Below, piece by piece: positions 7,400 to 15,642 of a stretch of 34,172 bases of DNA (within the stretch, counting starts at the first letter, position 1; each line of letters begins with the position of its first letter). The notes under the pieces were generated by a model, which saw nothing but the letters and a program-made list of their open reading frames with translations, was not told the DNA's origin and searched no databases. Where the stretch lies: positions 1-34,172 of the forward strand of contig CAKVBX010000014.1 in NCBI GenBank assembly GCA_934725685.1, in the 5' to 3' direction. This stretch comes from an uncultured Bacilli bacterium (GTDB lineage Bacteria > Bacillota_I > Bacilli_A > RFN20 > CAG-288). The position numbers and the translations under genes are program-made.

Positions 7400-9280
7400 A
7401 TGTTAAATTCGAAACAGAAAAAAGACATTTACGGCCTTCTATCCCAACGTTTTCAGAAAGAAGTCGATATCCCGCTCGCTTCGGTCGCTTTATATCTGAC
7501 TGAATGCAAAGTCGACTACAGGAAATCCGGTTATAAAAAAATGAAACCTCTCTTAGAAGACTTAGGATTTCTTGAACTGAAAACAAGTAAAGAAGAAGGC
7601 AAAGGAAATGTCAATGCCATTCTCCACTCTTTTGAGTGGAACAAGAAAGAAAAAATGAAAGAACAACACAAAGAATCCGATTCGCAGCAGATTCTTTCCA
7701 AGCTTTCCCAGGTTTTCTCCTATGAAAAAGAAGTGAAGTTCGAAGATGTCGAAAAAGAATTGAAGAAGAGAAAAATATCCTATTCCGACTTCGGCTATAC
7801 GAATATCAAGGATTTTCTCAAATCTTTTGCCGACCAGGTCAGTTTCTCCATCCATATCGGAACAGGAAAGAAACAGGAACGTTATGTGACGTTCCATAGG
7901 CCGGTCAAAGAGACAGCAAAGAAAAAGAAAGACCTTCTCAACGTGGACCATCTTTCCCGTCTTCCCGCCGTCCATCTCGCCACCGATAGCCCGCTCAATG
8001 CCAAAGTACCGGTTCCACCGGTGAAGAAACAGGAAAAAAAGCCGGTTCAGAAGAAACAGGAGAACAAAGGAATCGTCTATCCGGATTTGAAGGCAAAGGA
8101 AGTCCATCTTCCTGATTCCCTCTGCCTCTCTATCAAGGATTTCACGGATCTTGGACTGGATAACAATTCCCTGAAGGAACGCCTCCTGAAAGATTATCGG
8201 ACAGCGAGAAACAACCATTCCGTCCAGAAGAGAGACGACTGCCTCATCTTCCCGCTCTCCTTCCTCAGCAAGGACAAGGAAATGCTGATTGCCTCCTTCA
8301 AGAGAGCGGACAGCAAAAGCGGATTCCAGTACTTTGTCAACTTCCTCGGTGCAGACAGAGACAAACCGAAGGATGCCCTGAAGAATGAAGTCCACTTCAG
8401 CAACTATGAAGAAAGCATCAAGGAACTCGCTTTGCTCGCACACAGAGAAAATTGGTGTTACCGCCATTCCAAGGATCCCTACGTCATTCTGAAGATATAT
8501 CTTCAGTATACTTACTACAGACTGTTGTCCCAGAATCTGATTTCCTTCGATCCGAAAAGCGGGTTTGCCTGCTTCAACACCGGTCTGAAAACAGAATCCT
8601 ACGAGGATATCTACGGAGTTCTTCTCCTCTCCAAGGATAAGAACATCAAGGAGAAATACCTCTTCCAGGGATTCAGTGTCTCTGCAAGCCAGGGGCTTGG
8701 GAAAATCATCATCGAACACTTCAACCCCTTACCGAAGAAGGCCTCCTATCTTCAGGATTTCAGTCAGCTCTTCTTTGACACTTCCAAAGAAATCCATACG
8801 GATGAACACCATATTCTTCTCGATAACATCGATCGTTTCCCACTAGAATACCTTGCTGCGATGACCGCTCCTTTCCAGGACGCAAAGAAGATCGTCGATG
8901 CCATCCGAAAATCAAAAAACGATCTCGAAAAGGAAAAGCTATACCGCAAGTTGGAAGAAGCCATCAACAAGAACAGTCTCCTCTATAATTTACTGAAGAC
9001 TTCCCTCGATAGCACTATCGACAAAGCGACAAGAATGGTCGACTACGATTACCGTATGGCGCTTCCCTCCTTCTTCCCGACGAGGAATGTCATCTCGATG
9101 ATGCTCCCCTTGGAGTTCACGGTGGGAGCAGGTGTGGAAGCCGTGCTCCTCATCGAAAAGACGACAAGCGGAAACTATCAGGGTCAGACCATCCTTACCC
9201 CGAAGCAGGCTTACGTCAACGCAAGGCTTTTATCCCCGTTGGAACACACCTATCTCGACCCGAGCAAGATAGAAAACTAA
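7400..9280 (+). CDS. Tandem OST-HTH/LOTUS-like, DUF3825-like protein
   Basis: The function is unknown; I predict an RNA-binding protein. The 626-aa sequence opens with two similar winged-helix modules: residues about 4-78 (signature YRKSGYKKMKPLLEDLGF) and about 97-167 (YSDFGYTNIKDFLKSF). Both match the OST-HTH/LOTUS pattern, in which a G-F/Y-x-K-L-K-x-L-L helix follows an aromatic-rich turn. A Lys/Pro-rich linker (about 170-225) leads to a domain at about 325-620. That domain carries FNTGL (392-396), HHILLDNIDRFP (470-481), LPLEF and a closing YQGQTILTPKQAYVNARL (593-610), which I recognise as DUF3825-like. There is no signal peptide or membrane segment, so it should be cytosolic. It has its own promoter and a strong terminator, so it is expressed alone. 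Family names come from memory of motif patterns, not from a search. Confidence 0.75.
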   Translation: MLNSKQKKDIYGLLSQRFQKEVDIPLASVALYLTECKVDYRKSGYKKMKPLLEDLGFLELKTSKEEGKGNVNAILHSFEWNKKEKMKEQHKESDSQQILSKLSQVFSYEKEVKFEDVEKELKKRKISYSDFGYTNIKDFLKSFADQVSFSIHIGTGKKQERYVTFHRPVKETAKKKKDLLNVDHLSRLPAVHLATDSPLNAKVPVPPVKKQEKKPVQKKQENKGIVYPDLKAKEVHLPDSLCLSIKDFTDLGLDNNSLKERLLKDYRTARNNHSVQKRDDCLIFPLSFLSKDKEMLIASFKRADSKSGFQYFVNFLGADRDKPKDALKNEVHFSNYEESIKELALLAHRENWCYRHSKDPYVILKIYLQYTYYRLLSQNLISFDPKSGFACFNTGLKTESYEDIYGVLLLSKDKNIKEKYLFQGFSVSASQGLGKIIIEHFNPLPKKASYLQDFSQLFFDTSKEIHTDEHHILLDNIDRFPLEYLAAMTAPFQDAKKIVDAIRKSKNDLEKEKLYRKLEEAINKNSLLYNLLKTSLDSTIDKATRMVDYDYRMALPSFFPTRNVISMMLPLEFTVGAGVEAVLLIEKTTSGNYQGQTILTPKQAYVNARLLSPLEHTYLDPSKIEN

Positions 9281-9283
9281 AAC

Positions 9284-9310
9284 AGGAGTCGGATTATCCG
9301 GCTCCTTTTT
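9284..9310 (+). terminator. Intrinsic terminator after the LOTUS gene
   Basis: AGGAGTCGGA and TCCGGCTCCT form a 10-bp stem (one G-T pair) around a TTA loop, followed by a run of T. It begins 4 nt after the stop codon. A T-rich stretch on the other side means it may also stop transcripts from the convergent lipoprotein gene. Confidence 0.9.
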
Positions 9311-9341
9311 AATAACAACTTTTCTCTTCGTACTAAACTTG

Positions 9342-9842
9342 CTATTTGCCTTCCTTCTTTCTTTTCACTTCTTTTAGATACCACTGACTTGTCATACCAT
9401 TGAGATAGGAATCAGTTTTTGAATTTAAATCAATCACCTCACTGACGCTTGTCGCTTCATAAACTGCATTGACTTCCTCCATCACAAGGTTATTTAAATC
9501 GAGCCATTTATATTGTTTCTGGTTCTCAAGTCCGTAAACTCCCACAAAACGAGCGACAACATTCTTGTTCAGGAATCTTTCAAACGCAGGTACCTCATAG
9601 GAATAATGAGTGTTGACTCCTATCGTTCCATGGAAAACAGAATTGGAATCCACAAAATAGAACTGACGATTCTTTTCTACAATCTTTCCTTCAAAATAGG
9701 AAATACGAATAATACCGAGTGCCCATCCTCTATCGGAAGGAGGATCGCAATAAAAACGCTTATTGGATGGAATTTCGACTCCATCACCGCACGATGTCAG
9801 AAGAAATAGGAAAGCAGAGAGAATCAGTTTGCTTTTTTTCAT
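9342..9842 (-). CDS. Putative lipoprotein of unknown function
   Basis: I do not recognise the family. The 166-aa product begins with a lysine-rich n-region, a hydrophobic stretch and the lipobox LTSC, with the lipidated Cys at residue 18, so it should be anchored on the outer face of the membrane. The mature part is mixed alpha/beta in appearance, rich in Tyr, Phe and Val, and ends in a Lys/Glu tail. GGAGG lies 8 nt before the ATG at 9842. The gene is preceded by a 12-codon ORF with a better ribosome site whose stop overlaps this start as ATGA. The region looks AT-richer than its neighbours and is isolated between two terminators, which could fit recent acquisition. Confidence 0.8.
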   Translation of the reverse strand: MKKSKLILSAFLFLLTSCGDGVEIPSNKRFYCDPPSDRGWALGIIRISYFEGKIVEKNRQFYFVDSNSVFHGTIGVNTHYSYEVPAFERFLNKNVVARFVGVYGLENQKQYKWLDLNNLVMEEVNAVYEATSVSEVIDLNSKTDSYLNGMTSQWYLKEVKRKKEGK

Positions 9843-9877
9843 GAGCCAAGCCTCCCGAGGACAATTTTATTAGACAT
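9839..9877 (-). CDS. 12-codon leader ORF coupled to the lipoprotein gene
   Basis: The minus strand reads MSNKIVLGRLGS then TGA, from ATG at 9877. It is preceded by AGGAGG (9890-9885) at 7-nt spacing, one of the best ribosome sites in the window, and lies about 15 nt into the predicted transcript. Its stop codon overlaps the lipoprotein ATG by the classic ATGA, and the lipoprotein's own GGAGG is inside it. The arrangement suggests a translated leader peptide or coupling cistron. I see no stretch of repeated amino acids that would signal amino-acid attenuation, and no family resemblance. Confidence 0.5.
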   Translation of the reverse strand: MSNKIVLGRLGS

Positions 9878-9898
9878 AGACCTTCCTCCTTTTTCAAT

Positions 9899-9927
9899 AG
9901 TGTAATATAAGGCATCATCCCTGTCAA
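9899..9927 (-). promoter_or_regulatory. Promoter of the leader/lipoprotein unit
   Basis: On the minus strand a perfect TTGACA (9927-9922) and TACACT (9904-9899) are 17 bp apart, with transcription expected to start near 9892, just ahead of the AGGAGG of the leader ORF. Confidence 0.75.
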
Positions 9928-9960
9928 CTTCAATAAGAAGGCCCTTTGATGGCTGGTTCT

Positions 9961-9992
9961 AAAAATCCCACTCTATTTTTGGTAGAGTGGGA
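9961..9992 (-). terminator. Terminator of the suf-mnmG operon
   Basis: TCCCACTCTA and TAGAGTGGGA form a perfect 10-bp stem (9992-9983 with 9975-9966) around a 7-nt loop, followed on the minus strand by TTTTT (9965-9961). It starts 8 nt after the mnmG stop. Confidence 0.92.
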
Positions 9993-9999
9993 ACCGGAA

Positions 10000-11889
10000 T
10001 CATTCCTTTCCGTGATGTCTCACATAGAAAGAGAGTACATCGATGTCGGAAGGATGGACATTCGTAATCCGCATCGCTTCCCCTAACGTCTTCGGACGGA
10101 ACAAGCTAAGCTTTTCCCTGGCTTCCAGGGAAAGCCCCTGCATATTCTTATAATCGAGATTTGGAGGAAGCACAAGTTCCTGATAATCTTCCCTTCTCTT
10201 CGCTTCCTTCCGTTCAGCTAGGATATAGCCTTCATACTTGACCTCGGTCTCACATTTGAACGTCTCTTCCTCATCCAGTTCAGGGAGAGCATCCACGCAT
10301 TCCCGGATTTTATCATATTTGGCTCCCTGACGGCGGAGCGTCTGCTTCAGTGTCTCATTGCCATTCGGTTCCGGAAAGCCGAGAGAAACAATATAGTCAC
10401 GGAGTTTCCGATTGGAGGCAACCTGAGCCGAAGAGAGTGCATTGATGGCCATGACGACACGGTCGGTCCTCTCCTTCAGACGCTGATAACGTTCCTTATC
10501 ATTGAGCCCGACCTCATAACCATAACCGGCGAGGCGGCTGTCTGCATTATCGCTTCTGGTGATGAGACGGAATTCACTTCTCGAAGAGAGAAGGCGGTAT
10601 GGTTCCTTGGTCCCTTTCGTGACGATATCATCGATCATGATGCCGATATAGGCTTCATCTCTCTTAAGAATCAAAGGTTCCTTTCCCTGAATCATCAGTC
10701 CGGCATTGATGCCGGCCATGAGCCCTAGGGCGGCCGCCTCCTCATAGCCGGAAGTTCCGGCAATCTGACCGGAGACATAAAGGCCTTTGACATCCCTCAC
10801 CTGAAGGGTATGAAGAAGCTGACTCGGTTCAATGGCATCATATTCGATGGCATAGGCATACTTCAGGAAGGAAGCATGTTCCAGCCCGTGAATGGAATGA
10901 ACAATGAGTTCCTGGACATCGCGCGGCATGGAAGTGGAGAGTCCGTCGACATAGCAGGAAGCAAACTCCTTACTTTCCGGTTCCAGAAAGAGCTGATGTC
11001 TCGGCTTGTCATGGAAACGGACCACCTTGTCCTCGATCGAAGGACAGTACCTCGGGCCGATTCCCTCGACCACGCCGCCATACATGGCGGATTCCGAAAG
11101 ATGTTCCCGGATAATTTCATGGGTTCTCTCATTGGTATAGGTGAGATAGCAGGGAAGCATATCCTCCCTTCTCATGTACTCTGTCGTATCATAGGAAAAA
11201 GCGAGTCTTCCCTCACCGCCGAGTTCCACGGCAAGATCCGAATAATCAATGGTGCCCGGATCAAGGCGCGGCGGAGTTCCGGTTTTCAGGCGGAGCATAT
11301 GAAGTCCGAGAGAGGCGATGGATGCGGATAAACCATGGGATGACTTTTCTCCGTCGGGTCCTTCGTCCTTGATTTCATGGCCGCGGAGTGTCCTTGCCTC
11401 CATATGGGTACCAGTAGCAAGAATGACGGCCTTGGCCTTCAGAAAACGTCCGTCCTCCAGAATGACACCCTTGATTTCATGGTCTTCGACCACAAGGGAT
11501 TTCGCTTCGGCCTCACAGATATCAAGATTCGGAAGGGTGAACAGATAACGCTGAACGTTTCTAGGATAACCTCTCTTATCCTCCTGCGCACGGAGACAGC
11601 GGACTCCCGGTCCTTTGGACGTATTGAGTTCCTTGATCTGAAGGAGTGCCCCTTTACTGTCTGCCATCTTTCCCATGATGCCACCGAGGGCATCGATTTC
11701 CCGGACGACAATCCCCTTGGCGCTTCCACCGATATGCGGATTGCATGGCATATTGGAGACCATGGAAAAATTCAGACAGAGCAAAAGAGTCTTCAGTCCC
11801 ATTCTGCTGGTGCTGTAGGCGGCCTCCGTTCCGGCATGGCCGCCGCCGATCACGATGACATCGTATTCGTTAGTGATGATATTGATCAT
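10000..11889 (-). CDS. mnmG: tRNA U34 5-carboxymethylaminomethyl modification enzyme MnmG
   Basis: MnmG (GidA) uses FAD and NADH with its partner MnmE to place the carboxymethylaminomethyl group on wobble U34 of several tRNAs. The protein is 629 aa, the family's usual size. It has the FAD-binding GGGHAGTEAA near the N-terminus, the CNPHIGGSAKG segment, a KTGTPPRL segment and the C-terminal helical region with YEGYILAERKEA. I chose the ATG at 11889, two bases after the sufB TGA; a TTG at 11895 in frame would overlap the sufB stop. There is no strong ribosome site, so translation probably depends on coupling to sufB. It is the last gene of the suf operon, an uncommon position; its MnmE partner is not in the window. 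Confidence 0.95.
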   Translation of the reverse strand: MINIITNEYDVIVIGGGHAGTEAAYSTSRMGLKTLLLCLNFSMVSNMPCNPHIGGSAKGIVVREIDALGGIMGKMADSKGALLQIKELNTSKGPGVRCLRAQEDKRGYPRNVQRYLFTLPNLDICEAEAKSLVVEDHEIKGVILEDGRFLKAKAVILATGTHMEARTLRGHEIKDEGPDGEKSSHGLSASIASLGLHMLRLKTGTPPRLDPGTIDYSDLAVELGGEGRLAFSYDTTEYMRREDMLPCYLTYTNERTHEIIREHLSESAMYGGVVEGIGPRYCPSIEDKVVRFHDKPRHQLFLEPESKEFASCYVDGLSTSMPRDVQELIVHSIHGLEHASFLKYAYAIEYDAIEPSQLLHTLQVRDVKGLYVSGQIAGTSGYEEAAALGLMAGINAGLMIQGKEPLILKRDEAYIGIMIDDIVTKGTKEPYRLLSSRSEFRLITRSDNADSRLAGYGYEVGLNDKERYQRLKERTDRVVMAINALSSAQVASNRKLRDYIVSLGFPEPNGNETLKQTLRRQGAKYDKIRECVDALPELDEEETFKCETEVKYEGYILAERKEAKRREDYQELVLPPNLDYKNMQGLSLEAREKLSLFRPKTLGEAMRITNVHPSDIDVLSFYVRHHGKE

Positions 11890-11891
11890 AA

Positions 11892-13301
11892 TCAACCGAT
11901 GGAGCCTGACATGTCGAAGCGGATAAGCTGATTGAGTTCGACAGCGTATTCCATCGGAAGTTCTTTGCTGAACGGCTCAAGGAAGCCCATGACAATCATC
12001 TGGGTCGCATTCGCCTTATCAAGGCCACGGCTCATCAGATAGAACAGCTGATCCTCGTTGATCTGAGAGACACTCGCCTCATGTTCCAGATAAGAAGAGG
12101 CGTTTTCGACGCAGTTGTTCGGAATCGTGTCCGAATAGGAATGGTCATCAAGAATCAAAGTGTCGCACTCCTCATGCGCCTTGGAATTGAGCGCACCCTT
12201 GGCAATATGGATCTGACCGCGGAAATTGCTGGTCCCGCCGTTCCTGGCAATCGATTTAGAAATGATAGTGGAGGAAGTCTCACGGCCGAGATGGATCATC
12301 TTGGCACCGGTATCCTGGAACTGGCCTTCCCCTGCCACCGCAATGGAGATGACGGATCCTTTGGCACGTTCGCCTTTGAGGACACAGCACGGATATTTCA
12401 TGCAGAGCTTGGAACCGATATTGCCGTCGACCCATTCCATCAGGCCGTCATCATCGACAATGGCGCGCTGGGTGACGAGATTGAGAATGGAATTGGACCA
12501 GTTCTGAATCGTGGTATAACGCATCTTGGCCCGCTTGCCGACAAAAATCTCGACGATGGCTGCGTGAAGCGATTCCTCCGAATACATCGGAGCCGTGCAG
12601 CCTTCCACATAATTGAGTTCCGCATCATCATCGACAATGATGAGTGTTCTCTCAAACTGGCCGCTCCGCTTGTTGTTGATGCGAAAATAGGACTGAAGCG
12701 GTTTGTCAAGCTTCACTCCCTTCGGAACATAGATGAAGGAACCACCGCTCCAGACTGCAGAATTGAGTGCAGCATATTTGTTGTCCTGGGGAGGGACGAG
12801 CTTTCCGAAATACTTCTTGAAAATCTCCGGATATTCCTTGAGACCGGTATCGGTATCGAGGAAGATAACACCCTTGTCCATGACTTCCTTCAGCATATTG
12901 CTGTAAACGGCCTCGGATTCATACTGGGTCGTGACACCGGAAAGGAACTTCTGCTCCGCTTCCGGAATGCCGAGCTTATCGAATGTGTTCTTGACTTCAT
13001 CGGGGACATCCTTCCAGTCCTGGGCGATTTTGTCGGAGACCCTGGTATAGTAGGTGTAATCCTGAAAATCGATCCAGCTGAGGTCCGGTCCGAACGTCGG
13101 CTGATGGTGCTTCACGAATTCATGGTAGGACTTTAGACGGAAGTCGAGCATGAACTTCGGTTCTCCCTTGATGCGGGAAATCTCACGGATGATATCTTCG
13201 TTGAGACCTTTTTCCGTCTGATAAAGGACACTGGCCTTATCGCGGAATTCGTATTTTGCACGGTCATCCTGATCGAGCAAAGTCTTTTCCTTGTCACTCA
13301 T
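11892..13301 (-). CDS. sufB: Fe-S cluster scaffold protein SufB
   Basis: SufB is the main scaffold of the SufBCD complex, where Fe-S clusters are assembled before transfer to apo-proteins. The protein is 469 aa, normal for SufB. It contains the long beta-helix core and the conserved C-terminal NNCVENASSYLEHEASVS and QLFYLMSRGL segments, which carry residues used in cluster assembly. I chose the ATG at 13301 (MSDKEKTLLD), preceded by a purine-rich GAGGAG; the frame is open to 13331, but that extension is Arg/Lys-rich and lies inside sufU. It overlaps the sufU 3' end by 8 nt and is followed by mnmG after 2 nt. Confidence 0.95.
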   Translation of the reverse strand: MSDKEKTLLDQDDRAKYEFRDKASVLYQTEKGLNEDIIREISRIKGEPKFMLDFRLKSYHEFVKHHQPTFGPDLSWIDFQDYTYYTRVSDKIAQDWKDVPDEVKNTFDKLGIPEAEQKFLSGVTTQYESEAVYSNMLKEVMDKGVIFLDTDTGLKEYPEIFKKYFGKLVPPQDNKYAALNSAVWSGGSFIYVPKGVKLDKPLQSYFRINNKRSGQFERTLIIVDDDAELNYVEGCTAPMYSEESLHAAIVEIFVGKRAKMRYTTIQNWSNSILNLVTQRAIVDDDGLMEWVDGNIGSKLCMKYPCCVLKGERAKGSVISIAVAGEGQFQDTGAKMIHLGRETSSTIISKSIARNGGTSNFRGQIHIAKGALNSKAHEECDTLILDDHSYSDTIPNNCVENASSYLEHEASVSQINEDQLFYLMSRGLDKANATQMIVMGFLEPFSKELPMEYAVELNQLIRFDMSGSIG

Positions 13302-13746
13302 GTTCTTTCTTCTCCTCCTCTGCAAAGGCACGCTGCATGCCGCGCCAGGAGATATTGGCGCAGGTAATGCGGCTAGGCTGCCTGTTGACGTTTATGAAAC
13401 AGATGGCATCGCCGAGCTTTTCCTCGTCGAAATCCTTTCCGTCGAGCATTTTGTAGAATTCCTGCATGAGGTCCATGGCTTCCTCTTTGGTCTTGCCCAA
13501 CACCATCTCGCTCATGATGGAAGTAGAGGCGGTGGAAATGGCGCACCCTTTCCCGTGCCACTTGCAGTCCTTGACGACTCCGTCCTCAAAAAGAAACTGA
13601 AGGTAGATATCGTCGATGCAGGAAGCGGAATCCATGTGGATTGTCACATACCTGGAATCATCAATGGTTTCAAAATTACGGGGATGCTGATAATTGTCGA
13701 CGATGATTTCCCGCATGATCTCGGGATTGTCAATTGAAAAAGGCAT
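13294..13746 (-). CDS. sufU: Fe-S assembly sulfur-relay protein SufU
   Basis: SufU is the zinc protein that takes persulfide sulfur from SufS and passes it to SufBCD in Bacillota. The 150-aa protein has the expected ligands: Cys43 and Asp45 (SASCIDD), Cys68 (GKGCAIS) and Cys129 (RITCANISW). The first motif reads C-I-D where IscU-type proteins have CGD, but the Cys-x-Asp spacing is kept. The ATG at 13746 has GGAGG 9 nt upstream and lies inside the sufS 3' end, a 17-nt overlap, so the two partners are translationally linked. The tail is highly charged (Glu/Lys). Confidence 0.93.
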   Translation of the reverse strand: MPFSIDNPEIMREIIVDNYQHPRNFETIDDSRYVTIHMDSASCIDDIYLQFLFEDGVVKDCKWHGKGCAISTASTSIMSEMVLGKTKEEAMDLMQEFYKMLDGKDFDEEKLGDAICFINVNRQPSRITCANISWRGMQRAFAEEEKKEHE

Positions 13747-14965
13747 CTAAGAAATCCTCCGCTGTGGCACAGGCTCTCACGAGAGCCTCGACATCTTCTT
13801 CCGTGTTGTAAAGATAGAAAGAGGCACGGACGGTCCCCTGTGTCTTCAGATATTCGGGTAAAATCTTCGCACAGTGCTGACCGCTTCTGACGAAGACACC
13901 CTTCGAAGAAAGATAGGTGGCGACATCCTGGGCGAAGACATCCCTGATGTTGAAGGTGACGATGCCGCTGTCGGCATCCTCATTGTAGAGAATGGCATTC
14001 CCATTCTTCTTCAGACCTTCCACGGCAAGAGTGCGCAAGTGCATCTCGTGGGCGTGGATATTCTCAAAACCGATGTTCATGAGGTATTCGCAAGCTTTCG
14101 CAAGTCCGAGAACACCGGCAATATTCTGAGTGCCGGCCTCAAGACGATAAGGAAAATCATCGAGGGAAAGGAAACCGGTCGAATCGAAGCGGGCATTCAT
14201 CTCTCCGCCGTAAAACGTCGGAGAAATGAGTTCGAGCATCTTCTTCTTTCCGTAGAGGACACCGGTTCCGGTCGGTCCCACCATCTTGTGGCCGGAGAAT
14301 GCGAGGAAATCGACATCCGAATCCTTGACGTCCAGTTTCATGTGCGGAACGCTCTGTGCCGCATCATCGACATAGATGGCACCATAGGAATGGGCAATCT
14401 GAGCAAATTCCTTCACCGGAAGCGCATAGCCCATGACGTTGCTCACCGAAGCCAAAGAGACGACTTTGGTGTTTGCACTCATGCTCTTTCTGAAATTCTC
14501 AGCCGTAAGTCTTCCGTGCTCATCGAGCGGAATGTAGCGGATGATGGCACCGGTAATCTTTGCAACCTGAAACCAAGGAAGCACGTTGGACGCATGCTCT
14601 TCGAAGGAGAGCAGAATCTCATCCCCCTTCTTCAGATGGGGGATCAATCCATAGGCGATTTCATTGAGGCCCATCGTGTCTCCGGAAGTGAAGCAGATTT
14701 CCTCCTCCTCGGCATGGAGAAAGGAAGCGACGGTCTTTCTGGCCTGTTCAAAGGCGACATCCGCCTCATGGGCGAGGGAATAATCGCCTCTTCTCGTGTT
14801 GGCCGTAATGTCTCTGTAATAATGGTTTTCCGCCTCGATGACCGAATAAGGCTTGAAGGTCGTGGCGGAATTATCAAGATAGACCAAAGGGAGACCGCGG
14901 AACTGACTTCCATGGTCCTGATACATCGGGAAATCTTTTCTCACTACATAAGGATTCAATTTCAT
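13730..14965 (-). CDS. sufS: Cysteine desulfurase SufS
   Basis: SufS is a PLP-dependent enzyme that converts cysteine to alanine and holds the sulfur as a persulfide for Fe-S cluster assembly. The protein is 411 aa, the usual length for this group II enzyme. Visible features are YLDNSATTFKP near the N-terminus, the PLP lysine Lys227 in SGHKMVGPTG, and the catalytic Cys365 in RSGQHCAK. The start shares ATGA with the sufD stop, and its 3' end overlaps sufU by 17 nt. In this genome it may also supply sulfur for tRNA thiolation, which would fit the mnmG gene in the same operon; that is inference. Confidence 0.95.
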   Translation of the reverse strand: MKLNPYVVRKDFPMYQDHGSQFRGLPLVYLDNSATTFKPYSVIEAENHYYRDITANTRRGDYSLAHEADVAFEQARKTVASFLHAEEEEICFTSGDTMGLNEIAYGLIPHLKKGDEILLSFEEHASNVLPWFQVAKITGAIIRYIPLDEHGRLTAENFRKSMSANTKVVSLASVSNVMGYALPVKEFAQIAHSYGAIYVDDAAQSVPHMKLDVKDSDVDFLAFSGHKMVGPTGTGVLYGKKKMLELISPTFYGGEMNARFDSTGFLSLDDFPYRLEAGTQNIAGVLGLAKACEYLMNIGFENIHAHEMHLRTLAVEGLKKNGNAILYNEDADSGIVTFNIRDVFAQDVATYLSSKGVFVRSGQHCAKILPEYLKTQGTVRASFYLYNTEEDVEALVRACATAEDFLDAFFN

Positions 14966-15636
14966 AACGTAATTGCTCCTAAGGAATTCTTCGCCTCTTC
15001 GATGAGACTATCATCCTCTGCGGATTCGATCATCGGAAGCAGAGAGCCATAGGTGATGAGACGTTTGCTCTCCTCCATGGTGAGACCACGGCTCATGAGA
15101 TAGAAAAGATGGTCAGGATTATAGGCACCGAGAGCCGCACCATGGCTGGCCCTGACATCGTTCTCCTTGATGAGAAGAGAAGGAGAGACTTCGCTTTTGC
15201 AGTCCGCAGACAGATTGGTGATTTTTCCTTCCTGTCTGGTATCGCACTTATGGGCGCCGTTTCTGATATAGGAGCTTCCTAGGAAACGGAGGACTCCTTT
15301 CCCGTCATTAATGCCGCCCATCTTGGTTCTGGAATAACTCCGGACACCTTCATGGCGGACATTGAAACGATAGACTTTCTTATGTTCTTCATTGAGGGAG
15401 GCAAGGGAAAGCTCGGCTCTGGCATCGTCTTTGAGAACAACGTCAAAATCCAAGTCGGCATCCGACTTGGCAAAATCGATATAAGTCACCTTGAGACTGA
15501 CTTGCGGAGAGACAGTGAGGCAGCACTTTGCTGGAAGTGCAGCACGCGCCCCGGAGAAAAAGAAGACGAGATGGGTATCTTCCTCAATCAGCAGTTCCGT
15601 GGGAAGGACTTCCGGATTTCTGTAAATAGTCTTCAT
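14962..15636 (-). CDS. sufD: Short SufD-type subunit of the Fe-S scaffold complex
   Basis: SufD pairs with SufB on the SufC ATPase in the Fe-S assembly complex. At 224 aa it is about half the length of a typical SufD (around 400-430 aa). The beta-helix core and C-terminus are present (NDVRASHGAALG with the conserved His, then HLFYLMSRGLTMEESKRL), whereas the N-terminal helical domain is missing. The ATG at 15636 is 6 nt after the sufC stop, and nothing SufD-like precedes it, so it is not a frameshift of a longer gene. Its position between sufC and sufS is exactly where sufD lies in Bacillota. A minimal SufD seems more likely than a damaged one. Confidence 0.85.
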   Translation of the reverse strand: MKTIYRNPEVLPTELLIEEDTHLVFFFSGARAALPAKCCLTVSPQVSLKVTYIDFAKSDADLDFDVVLKDDARAELSLASLNEEHKKVYRFNVRHEGVRSYSRTKMGGINDGKGVLRFLGSSYIRNGAHKCDTRQEGKITNLSADCKSEVSPSLLIKENDVRASHGAALGAYNPDHLFYLMSRGLTMEESKRLITYGSLLPMIESAEDDSLIEEAKNSLGAITL

Positions 15637-15642
15637 ATTCGC

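Noticed and set aside
7562..8719. 385-codon open frame antisense to the LOTUS gene
   Set aside because: It is a shadow of the codon use of the real gene: no ribosome site, no family resemblance, and the sense frame has its own promoter, terminator and domain motifs.
13874..15052. 392-codon open frame antisense to sufS and sufD
   Set aside because: It crosses the border of two well-supported overlapping genes and resembles no family.
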